This document shows, in pieces, positions 26,315 through 36,052 of a DNA stretch of 64,000 nt (position 1 is the first letter of the stretch; every line of letters starts with the position of its first letter). The DNA comes from Acinetobacter portensis. Lineage in GTDB: Bacteria > Pseudomonadota > Gammaproteobacteria > Pseudomonadales > Moraxellaceae. The position numbers were made by a program, and so were the translations under genes. The notes beneath the pieces are model-generated. The model was not told the origin of the DNA. It did no database searches and saw only the letters and a program-made list of their open reading frames with translations. The DNA lies in contig NZ_CP096120.1 of assembly GCF_023158935.1 (NCBI RefSeq), positions 744,001 through 808,000 of the forward strand, written 5' to 3'.

Positions 26315-27349
26315 CTAGTTGAAAGATATTAGTTTATCAGCAAGTGGATTCTTTAGGTCCTGTGTCTTTGAAAGGAATGGTAAATAATGTTGAGCAACCA
26401 GCTTTTCAGCTTCAATAATTGGCATATGTCCGACATTATTTAAAATAATTGGTTTTTCTGAGCGTTTTAAAAGTTGGTGTAATTCACTGGCAACTTCATA
26501 ATTAATAATTTGATCTTGCTTGCCCCACATAATGAGAGTAGGGGCTTCAACATTACGTGTTAGCTGTGCAAAAGTATCGGGTGTGTAAATTCGGTTAAGT
26601 TTAACAATTTGGTCAATTGCTTGATTTGTTTTGGATGATTTTGAAATTAAAATTTGTTCTTGTGCTTCTTTAAGCTCGGAAGGAACTTTAGGTGGTGTCG
26701 TCATTAATTTATAGATGACTTGTTCAAAATCACCTTGCTTATAAACAAGTAAATTTTTCAGAGTTTTAGGATCTTTGGCATAACGTGTGTTTGCCTGTTT
26801 ATAGATTCCTGCACTACTAAGTAAAAAAAGGCTTTGTGTATCAAATGGATATTGTGATGCATAAACAGTAGCAACAGAACCACCTAGAGAATGACCTGCA
26901 ATATGGAGGTCTTTATCTATATGAATGCTTTGTGCAAAGTTTCTAAGTTCTGAGGTAATGTTCGGAATAGACATATCAAAACTTTTGGGAAATGTTGTGT
27001 CGCCATTTGTAGGTAAATCTGGAGCAATGACATGGTAGTGCGGTGTTAAGTAATGTGCGACACGGTTCCAGTGATCCCGAGTTCCTGCTAAACCATGAAT
27101 AAGTAAAACTGTAGGCTTAGAAATATCACCACCTTCATTATATGTCCAAACAATATCACCCACTTTTAGCGTTTTTGTTTTAAGTCCTGCTTTTGATCGT
27201 TCTTGTTTTAAATAATTTTGTAAAATATTGGCTTCGTTGTTTTTTGTATCTTTTAATTTGTCTGCATAAGAAAAATTTGAACAAAATACAGCCAGACTAA
27301 TACAAACTGCATGTCTTAATTTGAAGAATTGAATATTTATTTGTTCCAT
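26315..27349 (-). CDS. Secreted or periplasmic alpha/beta hydrolase
   Basis: A 344-aa alpha/beta-hydrolase fold enzyme, probably a lipase or esterase. An N-terminal signal-like segment (residues about 10-29, AVCISLAVFCSNFSYA) is followed by the oxyanion segment LLIHGLAGTRDHW (about 82-94), the nucleophile elbow GHSLGG (about 151-156), the acid in WGKQDQI (near 276) and the catalytic His in NVGHMP (near 307). The substrate is unknown. It heads a two-gene unit with the helical hypothetical protein. Confidence 0.82.
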   Translation of the reverse strand: MEQINIQFFKLRHAVCISLAVFCSNFSYADKLKDTKNNEANILQNYLKQERSKAGLKTKTLKVGDIVWTYNEGGDISKPTVLLIHGLAGTRDHWNRVAHYLTPHYHVIAPDLPTNGDTTFPKSFDMSIPNITSELRNFAQSIHIDKDLHIAGHSLGGSVATVYASQYPFDTQSLFLLSSAGIYKQANTRYAKDPKTLKNLLVYKQGDFEQVIYKLMTTPPKVPSELKEAQEQILISKSSKTNQAIDQIVKLNRIYTPDTFAQLTRNVEAPTLIMWGKQDQIINYEVASELHQLLKRSEKPIILNNVGHMPIIEAEKLVAQHYLPFLSKTQDLKNPLADKLISFN

Positions 27350-27657
27350 TTTTGAGCCCCAAATTTTGCATTCTTACAAATGTACTAAAATATTAGATTT
27401 ATGTTTTGCCTATAAAACAGCATTAAAATTATTCAATCTATTTGATTCTATTATAAATAATTTAATCCGACTGTCATCCTTTGTTTTTGTAAGATTCAAT
27501 TAAAGCTGAAATTAAAATGTGAGAAGTGTCATGTAAAGTTCACTTTTAATTTATTCATTCAAACTTATAAACAATAAGCAGCTATTATTTTTTGCAAGTG
27601 ACAATCAAAAAACATGAGATTAAACTATGACAACTTAAAAGGTCGGTGGTAGAAATA
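27350..27657. other. Intergenic region
   Basis: About 300 bp of AT-rich divergent DNA between the hydrolase and carbonic anhydrase genes. No operator or hairpin stood out. Confidence 0.4.
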
Positions 27658-28272
27658 ATGCTAACAGCAGCAGAAGCTTTAGATCGTTTAAAAAAAGGAA
27701 ATTTGCGTTTCGTTCAAGGTGAAACGAGTCATCCTAAGCTTTTGACACATCAAGAACGTGCAGAAATGGCAGGAAATCAAGAGCCATTCGCAATTATTTT
27801 AGGTTGTTCTGACTCTCGTGTACCCGCAGAAATGGTGTTTGATCAGGGGTTGGGGGATCTATTTGTTATTCGTGTTGCTGGTAATATCGTAGCGCCATCT
27901 CAAGTGGGTAGCGTTGAATTTGCAGCAGATAGTTTTGGTTGTCCAATTGTTGTGGTTTTAGGTCATACACATTGTGGTGCGATTCATTCAACAATTGATG
28001 TACTTATGAATCCAGAACAATCATCTTCTGCAAACTTAATGTCGATTGTAAATCGTGTTCGTCCATCCGTTGAAATTTTAATGCAGACCGAATTGAAAGA
28101 TGATTTAGAAAAACTTTCACAACATGCCGTTCGTTCAAATGTATTTGCTTCCGTAAATCAACTTCGTCATGGTTCTGCCGTACTTGAGAATTTAATTGGT
28201 CAAGGCAAGTTAAAAGTTGTAGGCGCAGAATACTCATTAGAAACGGGAGAAGTAACTTTCTACGATTTCTAA
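27658..28272 (+). CDS. Beta-class carbonic anhydrase
   Basis: Zinc enzyme interconverting CO2 and bicarbonate in the cytoplasm. Counting from ATG 27658 (204 aa), the metal ligands are Cys50 in CSDSR, His103 and Cys106 in HTHCGA, with the Asp52-Arg54 dyad also present. VIRVAGNIV and GSVEFAA are other family blocks. GTG 27646 is an in-frame alternative, but GGTGG sits well for ATG 27658. A terminator shared with tesA follows. Confidence 0.94.
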   Translation: MLTAAEALDRLKKGNLRFVQGETSHPKLLTHQERAEMAGNQEPFAIILGCSDSRVPAEMVFDQGLGDLFVIRVAGNIVAPSQVGSVEFAADSFGCPIVVVLGHTHCGAIHSTIDVLMNPEQSSSANLMSIVNRVRPSVEILMQTELKDDLEKLSQHAVRSNVFASVNQLRHGSAVLENLIGQGKLKVVGAEYSLETGEVTFYDF

Positions 28273-28296
28273 AAATTATAAATAAATAGTAATAAT

Positions 28297-28323
28297 AAAA
28301 GGCGCTTTATAAGGCGCCTTTTA
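28297..28323. terminator. Terminator shared by convergent genes
   Basis: AAAAGGCGC / GCGCCTTTT stem with an 8-base loop. It overlaps the last codons of tesA on the opposite strand. Confidence 0.8.
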
Positions 28324-28936
28324 TATATGGGTATGCATTGTTTAATAAAATAGGTTGTGCTTTAGCATTCGGATGAATTTGGTCTTTTTGCATTAAGCTT
28401 TTATTACCTGCAACATCTTTTAAAAAGAAAGGCATTAATTTAATTTTATATTGATTACTTACAACTTTATAAGAATTTTCAAATGCTTGTTGATATGCAG
28501 AGCCATAATTTGGTGGAATTTTCATTCCAAATAAAATGACTTTGGCATTCGATTTTTGGCTTAAGTTTACAAGTTGTGCCAAATTCTTTTGAATGAGCTG
28601 CGGTGGTTGTCCACGTAAACCATCATTTCCACCCAGTTCAATTACAACAATATTGGGTTTATGTGTTGTTAATAATTTAGGTAATCTTGCTAAAGCACCG
28701 CTAGTTGTTTCACCGCTAACACTTGCATTGACCACTTTATGTTTTTTGGGATATTGTTGCTCAAGACGTTTTTTGAGTAAATTAACCCAGCCTTGTTCAA
28801 CTTGAACCCCATAACCAGCACTCAAACTATCTCCAACGATCATAATCGTTTTTGCTGAAACATACATGGGCAAGATGCTGAAGCACACCAAACAGATATA
28901 CGCCAATACACGATTTTTAGAATTGCGACTTTGCAT
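28307..28936 (-). CDS. tesA: Periplasmic SGNH-hydrolase TesA (acyl-CoA thioesterase I / arylesterase)
   Basis: A 209-aa multifunctional esterase, thioesterase and lysophospholipase. Signal peptide at residues 1-28 (ending VSA). Block I is GDSLSAGYG (catalytic Ser), the block II Gly is in VSGET, block III is GGND, and block V is DQIHPNA (catalytic Asp and His). It is divergent from ybbA-ybbP by 11 bp, the same arrangement as in E. coli. Confidence 0.93.
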   Translation of the reverse strand: MQSRNSKNRVLAYICLVCFSILPMYVSAKTIMIVGDSLSAGYGVQVEQGWVNLLKKRLEQQYPKKHKVVNASVSGETTSGALARLPKLLTTHKPNIVVIELGGNDGLRGQPPQLIQKNLAQLVNLSQKSNAKVILFGMKIPPNYGSAYQQAFENSYKVVSNQYKIKLMPFFLKDVAGNKSLMQKDQIHPNAKAQPILLNNAYPYIKGAL

Positions 28937-28947
28937 ACAGGGACAAT

Positions 28948-29673
28948 ATGACCGATTTCACCAAGAATAATTCCATCATGCCACAAGCAATTATTTCTGC
29001 ACAACAATTGAGTCAGAAGATACAACTTGCACATAAAGAGTTAAGTATTTTTGAAAATCTTAATTTAGAAATAAAACAAGGTGAGCAAGTTGCAATTACA
29101 GGGCGTTCAGGTTCTGGTAAGTCAACACTATTGGGTATTTTAGCTACTTTGGATCAGGCAAGTTCAGGTCAGCTTATTGTATGTGGTGAGCAAATTCAGA
29201 CCTTAAATGAAGAGCAACGTGCTTTAGTTCGTTTAAAAAATATTGGTTTTGTTTTTCAATCTTTTCAGCTATTACCTCATTTAACAGCGCTTGAAAATGT
29301 GATGTTACCTTTAAGATTAAAACCTGACTTTAACTATAGTCACGCTGAAAACAAAGCATTAGCACTATTAAAAAGAGTAGGCTTAGAGCGTCAAGCAACA
29401 CAAACACCTAAAGTTTTATCGGGTGGTGAACAGCAGCGTGTTGCAATTGCTCGAGCATTAATTAGTGATCCAAAAATTATTTTTGCAGATGAGCCAACAG
29501 GCAATTTAGATGGTGAAACTGCAAAAGAAATTGAACAATTACTTTTTGAATTAAATAAAGAAATTGGAACAACTTTGGTTTTGGTTACACATGATGTTCA
29601 GCTTGCAGAACAATGCCAAAAACATTATGAATTATTGAATGGTCAGCTTGTAGATCGAACTCAGGAAGCATAA
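28948..29673 (+). CDS. ybbA: ABC transporter ATP-binding protein YbbA
   Basis: A 241-aa ATPase of the LolD/MacB-like group. Walker A GRSGSGKST (about 52-60), Q-loop VFQSFQLLPH, signature LSGGEQQRVAIARAL, Walker B IIFADEPTGNLDGE, and His switch VTHD. ATG 28948 follows GGGACA. It ends two bases before the ybbP start, so translation is coupled. The partner permease implies an envelope role rather than classical import. Confidence 0.93.
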   Translation: MTDFTKNNSIMPQAIISAQQLSQKIQLAHKELSIFENLNLEIKQGEQVAITGRSGSGKSTLLGILATLDQASSGQLIVCGEQIQTLNEEQRALVRLKNIGFVFQSFQLLPHLTALENVMLPLRLKPDFNYSHAENKALALLKRVGLERQATQTPKVLSGGEQQRVAIARALISDPKIIFADEPTGNLDGETAKEIEQLLFELNKEIGTTLVLVTHDVQLAEQCQKHYELLNGQLVDRTQEA

Positions 29674-29675
29674 AA

Positions 29676-32159
29676 ATGAATGCTCTTTTTCGACCTTTAT
29701 TTATTCAAAGTTTTAAAAGTTCAGGAATCTATCTGCTTATTATTGCTTTAATTTTAGCAATAAGCGCAACTACAGCTTTAAAGTTTAGTAATGAACAAAT
29801 TCAAGATGCTGTTGCTTTACAGGCGGCCGAAATGCTCGCAGCAGATTTGGTCATTACCGATAATTATCCTATAGAAAATAAATGGCGTGAAGAAGCGAAA
29901 AAACTGAATTTACAGCAGTCCAATGCGACAGTTTTTGGTTCTATGGCATTTACCAATGATCAATTTGTGATGGTGAATGTAAAGGCAATAGATGATGCCT
30001 TTCCTTTACGTGGTGAGTTAAAAGTCAAAGAAAATGCATCTGAGAAAATAAAGTCAGGTGAGGTTTGGCTAAGTTCACGAGCAATGGATTTACTGAAAGT
30101 AAAAGGTGGAGACACACTTAATATTGCAGATGGGCAATTTAAAGTGGGTGCTGAAATTGAACATGATTCGAATCAAGAGCTTGGTTTTTCTGCATTTTCG
30201 CCAACTGTCATTATTTCACAAGCAGATATAGCAAAAACCAATGCCATTCAAACAGGAAGTCGAATTGAGCATCGCTTATTACTTTCTGGCGATGCAAAAA
30301 ATACTAAAAAGTTTGAGCAAACTTTTAAAGCAATTGTAAAGCCAAATAAAAATGACACAACTGCCGATAATGCAAATGCGGATGAGCAAAATAGTTTAAG
30401 GCTCCGTAATGCAAGTGAAGGTAATACTCGCTTGATGAAACCAATTGCAAATTTAGATACCTTTTTACAACTTGCTAATATTTTAACAATTTTATTGTGT
30501 GGTATTGCAATTGCGCTTACAAGTCAGCGTTATGTGCAGCAAAATCAAGATCATATTGCTTTACTTCGTTGTATTGGCTCCACAAAAAAACAAATTTTAA
30601 CTGCGTATTTAAGTTTGCTTGCTGTTGTTTTGGCTATTTCTATTGTGGTTGGATGCGTTGTTGGGTTGGCACTTGGCTATGGTTTATTACAGCTTATGCT
30701 ACAGCTTATCCCACATATTGAATTGCAATTTTCAGCACTTGATATGTTGTTAGGACCTTTACCAATAGCTATGCTGACAAGTGCAGTTGTACTTTTAGGA
30801 TTTGTTGTTCCTAGTCTTATGCAATTATTAAATACACCGCCTATTCGTGTGATTCGTCAACAAGAAAAATCTGTGAAATCTATGCTTTGGATGTTACTCA
30901 CAGGCACATTAGGTTTAGTTATTTTTAGCGTAGTTTTAACTGAAAATTTAGTATTAACGCTGTGGGTAATTGGCGCAATTATTGTATTGTGCGCTGTTTT
31001 ATATGCATGTATTTGGGCGGTTCTTAAATTTATTCAAAGCTTGAAATGGAAAGTTTCGGCTTATGTACGTGTACCATATCAATCTGCATTTCAAATTACT
31101 GCTTTAGCTTTAGGATTAAGTTTAATTACAGTTTTAGCTGTATTAAGAACAGATTTGTTAGATCGTTGGCAGCAACAATTACCAGAGGGAACACCCAACC
31201 AATTTGTATATGGTTTACCACCATTTGATATGCCTGAACTGAAAAACCAGTTAGATACAAATCAATGGAAAAGTACGCCTCTATATCCAAATATTCGTGG
31301 CAGATTAGTTGCTAAAAATGATCAACCTTTTGCTCAAGAATTAGTTAAGCAAAACAACTCTTTGCGCCGTGAACTGAATTTAACGCAATCTGAGCAATAT
31401 CCTACAGATAATATAATTATAGAGGGCAGTGCCAAATTTACAGCTAAAAATGAAGTTTCTGTAGAAGCTAAAACCGCAAAAGAGTTAGGTATTCATATTG
31501 GCGATAAACTTACATTTAGCTTGCCTGAGGGTTTATTAGAAGCCAAGGTGATTAATCTGCGAACCGTTGAGTGGGAAAGTTTTAGTCCTAACTTTTTCTT
31601 TATATTTTCACCACAAACTATGGATGAAAATGCAGGAAGTTATTTAGGAAGTTTCTATGTTCCTGAGCAAGATAAGCCCAAATTAATTGAAACAATTCAG
31701 CAATTTTCCAATACGGTGTTTATTGATATCAGCCTTATATTGGATGAAGTAAAACGTATTGTGAGCGTGTTGGTTCAAATTATAAGTTTACTTGCGATAT
31801 TGGTGAGTATTTCGGGCATTTTAGTGCTGATTGCATGTTTGAATTTGCTGATGGAGGAGCGTAAACGAGAAGTTGCATTATTACGTTCTTTTGGCGGTTC
31901 TAAGCAAAAACTTAAGCAAATGATGACCTTTGAAATTGGATTTATGGGCTTGGTTGCAGGTATTGTTGCGTGTTTATTTGCTGAAGTAATTAGTGCAATT
32001 GCTAGTTATAAAATGGATTTAATGATGCAAATGCATTGGGAAATTTGGTTGATTTTACCTTTAAGTATGACGTTGCTTTGTGCGCTCATTGGACGTTATA
32101 GATTAAGTTATTTATCTGAAATTCCACCATTACAAAGTTTAAGAGAGATGAATCAATAA
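29676..32159 (+). CDS. ybbP: FtsX-like ABC permease YbbP
   Basis: An 827-aa inner-membrane permease. One N-terminal helix is followed by a large periplasmic domain (about 40-260), a helix cluster with SQRYVQQNQDHIALLRCIGSTKKQILTAY (FtsX-type coupling), a second periplasmic domain (about 500-680), and a last FtsX domain with LMEERKREVALLRSFGGSKQKLKQ. It is paired with YbbA, next to tesA, as in E. coli. Its substrate is not firmly known; extraction of lipophilic molecules from the membrane fits the family (inference). Confidence 0.92.
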   Translation: MNALFRPLFIQSFKSSGIYLLIIALILAISATTALKFSNEQIQDAVALQAAEMLAADLVITDNYPIENKWREEAKKLNLQQSNATVFGSMAFTNDQFVMVNVKAIDDAFPLRGELKVKENASEKIKSGEVWLSSRAMDLLKVKGGDTLNIADGQFKVGAEIEHDSNQELGFSAFSPTVIISQADIAKTNAIQTGSRIEHRLLLSGDAKNTKKFEQTFKAIVKPNKNDTTADNANADEQNSLRLRNASEGNTRLMKPIANLDTFLQLANILTILLCGIAIALTSQRYVQQNQDHIALLRCIGSTKKQILTAYLSLLAVVLAISIVVGCVVGLALGYGLLQLMLQLIPHIELQFSALDMLLGPLPIAMLTSAVVLLGFVVPSLMQLLNTPPIRVIRQQEKSVKSMLWMLLTGTLGLVIFSVVLTENLVLTLWVIGAIIVLCAVLYACIWAVLKFIQSLKWKVSAYVRVPYQSAFQITALALGLSLITVLAVLRTDLLDRWQQQLPEGTPNQFVYGLPPFDMPELKNQLDTNQWKSTPLYPNIRGRLVAKNDQPFAQELVKQNNSLRRELNLTQSEQYPTDNIIIEGSAKFTAKNEVSVEAKTAKELGIHIGDKLTFSLPEGLLEAKVINLRTVEWESFSPNFFFIFSPQTMDENAGSYLGSFYVPEQDKPKLIETIQQFSNTVFIDISLILDEVKRIVSVLVQIISLLAILVSISGILVLIACLNLLMEERKREVALLRSFGGSKQKLKQMMTFEIGFMGLVAGIVACLFAEVISAIASYKMDLMMQMHWEIWLILPLSMTLLCALIGRYRLSYLSEIPPLQSLREMNQ

Positions 32160-32190
32160 GAGATTCATCTTCATTTTATGTTTTAGCTTG

Positions 32191-32214
32191 GAGCATTTAA
32201 TTCGTTAAATGCTC
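32191..32214. other. Perfect hairpin with TTCG tetraloop
   Basis: GAGCATTTAA-TTCG-TTAAATGCTC, a 10-bp stem with a TTCG loop, covers the last codons of the leftward rhomboid gene and lies between convergent genes. No T-run follows on either strand, so it may stabilise mRNA ends or terminate weakly. Confidence 0.5.
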
Positions 32215-33003
32215 AAGTAATGCTTGCCAAAGTGGTGAAATGTATTCTACTTGAGCTAAGCAGTATTGGTAGCTGAAATAACAAAGAACGCTACCTAGAA
32301 CAATGCCAAACCATGTGAATAGCTTACTTTTATTAAATTTCTGTCCAAAATACCAAATAAAAGTAAGCAATAGGCCCATCAGCATTCCGCCAATATGAGC
32401 GGCATTATTAATACCTGAAATCATAAAGCCCATGCTTAAGTTAATGACCATCACAATAATGAGGGTTTTTTTATCTAGAATGAATTTTTGACGTGCTAAT
32501 GGCGGCAATATTGCTAAAAGTGTTAAAGATGCACCTAAGCCCATTACAGCACCAGAAGCACCAGCGCCTACACGAGGCAGTAATTCAGGAATCATTGTAT
32601 TAGAACTAAGTAGGGTATAGCTGTCTTGAATAGAGATATATCCACTTAATAAACTGCCTGAAAGCCCTGCTAAAATGTACAATCCTACAAAATACCAACG
32701 CCCAAAAAGCTGCTCAACCACACTGCCAAAAATATATAAAGCCCACATATTGAGCATGAGGTGAATTAGCCCAAAGTGGAAAAACATACTACTAAATAAA
32801 CGAAATGGTTCTGTTAAAAAAGTTAATGGTGCATAATCTGCACCCCACCGAATTGCATCAGCAGAGCTAGGATTTGAAACATCCATACCTGTAATCACTT
32901 GCCATGAAAACAAAGCAACATTAATGGCAATAATGACGGCAGTAAGCCACCACAGATGGATTTCAACTTTTGTGTGAATAATTGGTGGATTTTGATTGGA
33001 CAT
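32197..33003 (-). CDS. Rhomboid-family intramembrane serine protease (second)
   Basis: A 268-aa rhomboid with catalytic Ser in GAGASGAVMGLG (about 147-158) and His in NNAAHIGGMLMG (about 205-216); HFGLIHLMLNMWALYIFG (about 77-94) is the conserved L1/TM2 region. It carries an extra N-terminal helix compared with the 18020 copy. The start at 33003 lies opposite a 110-bp gap to mtgA. Confidence 0.9.
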   Translation of the reverse strand: MSNQNPPIIHTKVEIHLWWLTAVIIAINVALFSWQVITGMDVSNPSSADAIRWGADYAPLTFLTEPFRLFSSMFFHFGLIHLMLNMWALYIFGSVVEQLFGRWYFVGLYILAGLSGSLLSGYISIQDSYTLLSSNTMIPELLPRVGAGASGAVMGLGASLTLLAILPPLARQKFILDKKTLIIVMVINLSMGFMISGINNAAHIGGMLMGLLLTFIWYFGQKFNKSKLFTWFGIVLGSVLCYFSYQYCLAQVEYISPLWQALLEHLTN

Positions 33004-33112
33004 ATGATTTTTGAGATATGATTAATTATGATAACAATGAAAATAAGCTTTTTAGAAAAGCTTATAAGTTCTAAGATAACACGAAAAAATTCGACAGGGG
33101 TACGACTCTAAA

Positions 33113-33787
33113 GTGAAAGCCTTTATTCTGCGTATATTGATGCTACTGATTAGCCTTGTACTCATTATCCAATTATGGATTTTTGCAAGTCTGGCTTGGT
33201 GGCGTACGAATCCTGTAAATACAACAATGTTTATGCGTATAGATTATTTTTCTGATATGTCGACGCCGATTAAACATGAATGGCGTGATTATGACCAAAT
33301 TAGCGACTATTTAAAGCATGCTGTTGTTGCTGCAGAAGATGGTAAATTCATGAGCCATAATGGTTTTGACTGGGATGGAATGCGAGTTGCTTTAGAGCGC
33401 AATAAAGACAAAGGAAAACTAGTTGCAGGCGGTTCAACTATTTCACAGCAATTGGCAAAAAATCTATTTTTATATAACAAACGATCTTTCATTCGAAAAG
33501 GGCAAGAAGCCGTTATTACTTGGATGATGGAGCGAATGTGGTCGAAAGAACGTATTTTAGAAGTGTATTTAAACTCCGTGGAATTTGGTGAAAATATTTA
33601 CGGAATTGAAGCTGCAACACAATATTATTTTGGAAAATCCTCAAAAAGCTTAAGCCGTGAGCAAGCCATTTTCTTGGCAGCGATTTTACCTAATCCTAAG
33701 TATTTTCAAGATAGACGGCATGACAGCAAGTTGAAATATCGTAAGCGTATGATTCAAAAGTATATGCACTATAGCCAAATTCCATAG
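33113..33787 (+). CDS. mtgA: Monofunctional peptidoglycan glycosyltransferase MtgA
   Basis: A 224-aa GT51 enzyme that polymerises lipid II into glycan strands. One N-terminal membrane anchor (about 3-27) is followed by the GT51 motifs [16 protein letters not shown] (catalytic Glu), [15 protein letters not shown], and the [18 protein letters not shown] block with the second catalytic Glu. No transpeptidase domain is present. Start is GTG 33113, downstream of AGGGG. Confidence 0.95.
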   Translation: MKAFILRILMLLISLVLIIQLWIFASLAWWRTNPVNTTMFMRIDYFSDMSTPIKHEWRDYDQISDYLKHAVVAAEDGKFMSHNGFDWDGMRVALERNKDKGKLVAGGSTISQQLAKNLFLYNKRSFIRKGQEAVITWMMERMWSKERILEVYLNSVEFGENIYGIEAATQYYFGKSSKSLSREQAIFLAAILPNPKYFQDRRHDSKLKYRKRMIQKYMHYSQIP

Positions 33788-33812
33788 GGCGCACATGTTA
33801 TAAGCAGTTAAT

Positions 33813-33841
33813 AAAAAGTCTATATTAATTGGGCTTTTTTT
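33813..33841 (+). terminator. Terminator after mtgA
   Basis: AAAAAGTC / GGGCTTTTTT stem (one G-U) with a loop of about ten bases, followed by T residues. Confidence 0.55.
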
Positions 33842-33844
33842 ATG

Positions 33845-33859
33845 AAATTGTCACAATTT
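33845..33859. promoter_or_regulatory. Palindrome in the ppk promoter region
   Basis: AAATTGT-C-ACAATTT is a perfect odd palindrome about 50 bp before the ppk ATG. TTGTCAC within it resembles one Pho half-site, but its +11 partner (TTGAAGC) is poor. CATAC-N6-GTATG and a repeated GCATACTT follow just downstream. Confidence 0.35.
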
Positions 33860-33908
33860 TGAAGCATACTTATAGGTATGGGCATACTTAAAAAAATGAT
33901 GGTGATTT

Positions 33909-35990
33909 ATGAATACAGCTGTTAATGAAACTCCAACACAAATTGAATACGCATATAACGACCGTTATATTAACCGTGAATTATCAATTTTAGATTTTCA
34001 TTTACGTGTATTGGAGCAAGCAGTAGATCCACTTCATCCATTGCTTGAACGTATGAATTTCTTGCTTATTTTTTCTCGCAATTTAGATGAATTTTTTGAA
34101 ATTCGTGTTGCGGGAATGATGGAAGAACTTGATTTAGGTAATGAAAGTCATAGCCCAGATGGTTTAACGCCTAAGCAGGTTTTAGAAAAAATTTCTAAAA
34201 CGACGCATGAAGCGATTGAACGTCAATATCGTATTTTAAATGAAGAAATTTTGCCTAAATTACGTGAAGAAGATATTTGCTTCTTACGCCGTGGCGAATT
34301 AACACCTGCACAATCTGCATGGGTTAAAAAATACTTCCAAGAACAAGTTGCTCCTGTATTAACGCCAATTAGCTTAGACCCTGCACATCCATTTCCACGG
34401 TTAGTGAACAAGTCACTTAATTTTATTGTTACTTTGGAAGGTAAAGACGCATTTGGTCGTCAAATCGATTTAGCCGTTGTTCCTGCACCACGCTCATTGC
34501 CACGCGTTGTACGCTTACCAGATGAATTAACAGATGGTAAAGAGCATCATGTTATGCTGTCTGCAATTATCCATGAACATGTTTCAGACTTGTTCCCAGG
34601 TATGACAGCAACGGGTTGTTACCAATTCCGCGTAACACGTAATGCAGATTTAGCATTAAATGAAGATGTTGAAGATTTAGCAAAAGCTTTAAAAGGTGAG
34701 TTAAATTCACGTCGTTTTGGTCGTGCAGTTCGTTTAGAAGTGACGCAAAACTGCCCAAAAAATATTTATGAATATTTATTAGATGAATTTGATTTACACG
34801 AATCTCAACTTTATAAAGTACATGGACCTGTAAATCTTGCACGTTTACTTACAAACTTTAAGCGTCCACATTTACGTTACGATTCACACACGCCAATTAT
34901 TCCTAAAGTACTAAAAAAATCTGAAAATATTTTTAGTGCAATGCAAAAACAAGATATTTTGCTCCATCATCCATTTGAATCTTTTGCTCCTGTTATTAAT
35001 TTATTACGTGAAGCTGCGCGTGATCCACAGGTTTTAGCAATTAAGCAAACCTTATACCGTAGTGGTCCAGATTCTGAAATTGTTCAGGTGCTTGCAGAAG
35101 CAGCACGCAATGGTAAAGAAGTTACAGCCGTTATTGAGCTTCGTGCACGTTTTGATGAAGAATCAAATATTGAAGTAGCTAATGTATTGCAAGAAGCGGG
35201 TGCTGTCGTTGTATATGGCATTGTGGGCTATAAAACACATGCCAAAATGATTTTGGTTGTGCGCCGTGAAAACAATAAACTTGTGCGCTATGTGCATTTA
35301 GGCACAGGAAATTATCACGCAGGAAATGCTCGTATTTATACAGACTACGGCTTACTTACAACAGATAAAGAGCTATGTGAGGATGTGCATCGCGTATTCC
35401 AAGAATTAACAGGAATGGGCAAAATGGCGAAGCTGAAAAAGCTTTTACATGCACCATTTACGCTTCATGCTCAATTGCTTAATTTTATTGATGATGAAAT
35501 TGCCAATGCAAAAGCAGGAAAACCTGCGCAAATTATTGTGAAAGTGAATGCTTTGACAGAAGTACAGCTTATCAATAAATTGTATGAAGCTTCTCAAGCA
35601 GGCGTGCAAATTGATTTGATTATTCGTTCAATTTGTTGCTTGCGTCCTGGTTTACCAGGTTTGTCTGAGAATATTCGTGTGCGTTCAATTGTTGGACGTT
35701 TCTTAGAACATACACGTGTTTATTATTTCAGTAATAATGGTGATGCACGTATTTATTGTTCAAGTGCAGATTGGATGGATCGTAACTTATTTAATCGTGT
35801 TGAAGCGTGTTTCCCAATTGTAGATCCGGCATTGAAAAAACGTATTTACCAACAAGGTTTACTGACTTATTTAAAAGATAATCAACAAGCTTGGTTACTA
35901 CAAAGTGATGGAACTTGGTTACGTGCGAGCGTTGAAGCAGGTAAGGAATTACACAATTCACAGCGTTTATTACTTGCTGAGATTAAATAA
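33909..35990 (+). CDS. ppk: Polyphosphate kinase 1
   Basis: A 693-aa PPK1 that reversibly builds polyphosphate from ATP. It begins with the N-terminal domain ([19 protein letters not shown]) and the head domain. The two phospholipase-D-like catalytic domains hold the autophosphorylated His in [14 protein letters not shown] (about 440) and the second catalytic His in VHLGTGNYH. The C-terminal domain shows [10 protein letters not shown]. Standard length. I recall that the A. baylyi ppk next to oxyR is phosphate-starvation induced; the only candidate site here is weak. A terminator follows. Confidence 0.97.
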   Translation: MNTAVNETPTQIEYAYNDRYINRELSILDFHLRVLEQAVDPLHPLLERMNFLLIFSRNLDEFFEIRVAGMMEELDLGNESHSPDGLTPKQVLEKISKTTHEAIERQYRILNEEILPKLREEDICFLRRGELTPAQSAWVKKYFQEQVAPVLTPISLDPAHPFPRLVNKSLNFIVTLEGKDAFGRQIDLAVVPAPRSLPRVVRLPDELTDGKEHHVMLSAIIHEHVSDLFPGMTATGCYQFRVTRNADLALNEDVEDLAKALKGELNSRRFGRAVRLEVTQNCPKNIYEYLLDEFDLHESQLYKVHGPVNLARLLTNFKRPHLRYDSHTPIIPKVLKKSENIFSAMQKQDILLHHPFESFAPVINLLREAARDPQVLAIKQTLYRSGPDSEIVQVLAEAARNGKEVTAVIELRARFDEESNIEVANVLQEAGAVVVYGIVGYKTHAKMILVVRRENNKLVRYVHLGTGNYHAGNARIYTDYGLLTTDKELCEDVHRVFQELTGMGKMAKLKKLLHAPFTLHAQLLNFIDDEIANAKAGKPAQIIVKVNALTEVQLINKLYEASQAGVQIDLIIRSICCLRPGLPGLSENIRVRSIVGRFLEHTRVYYFSNNGDARIYCSSADWMDRNLFNRVEACFPIVDPALKKRIYQQGLLTYLKDNQQAWLLQSDGTWLRASVEAGKELHNSQRLLLAEIK

Positions 35991-36008
35991 TCTTTAAAGT
36001 GTAAAACA

Positions 36009-36038
36009 AAAAAAGGAGTCAAATATGACTCCTTTTTA
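36009..36038. terminator. Bidirectional terminator
   Basis: AAAAAGGAGTCA / TGACTCCTTTTT with a 4-base loop, between the convergent ppk and oxyR genes. Confidence 0.88.
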
Positions 36039-36052
36039 ATGAGCTAAAGAAA

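Noticed and set aside
28004..28237. Leftward ORF inside the carbonic anhydrase gene
   Set aside because: Antisense shadow of a well-conserved enzyme.
33845..33866. Pho box in front of ppk
   Set aside because: TTGTCAC has no acceptable partner half-site at +11, so only the palindrome is reported.
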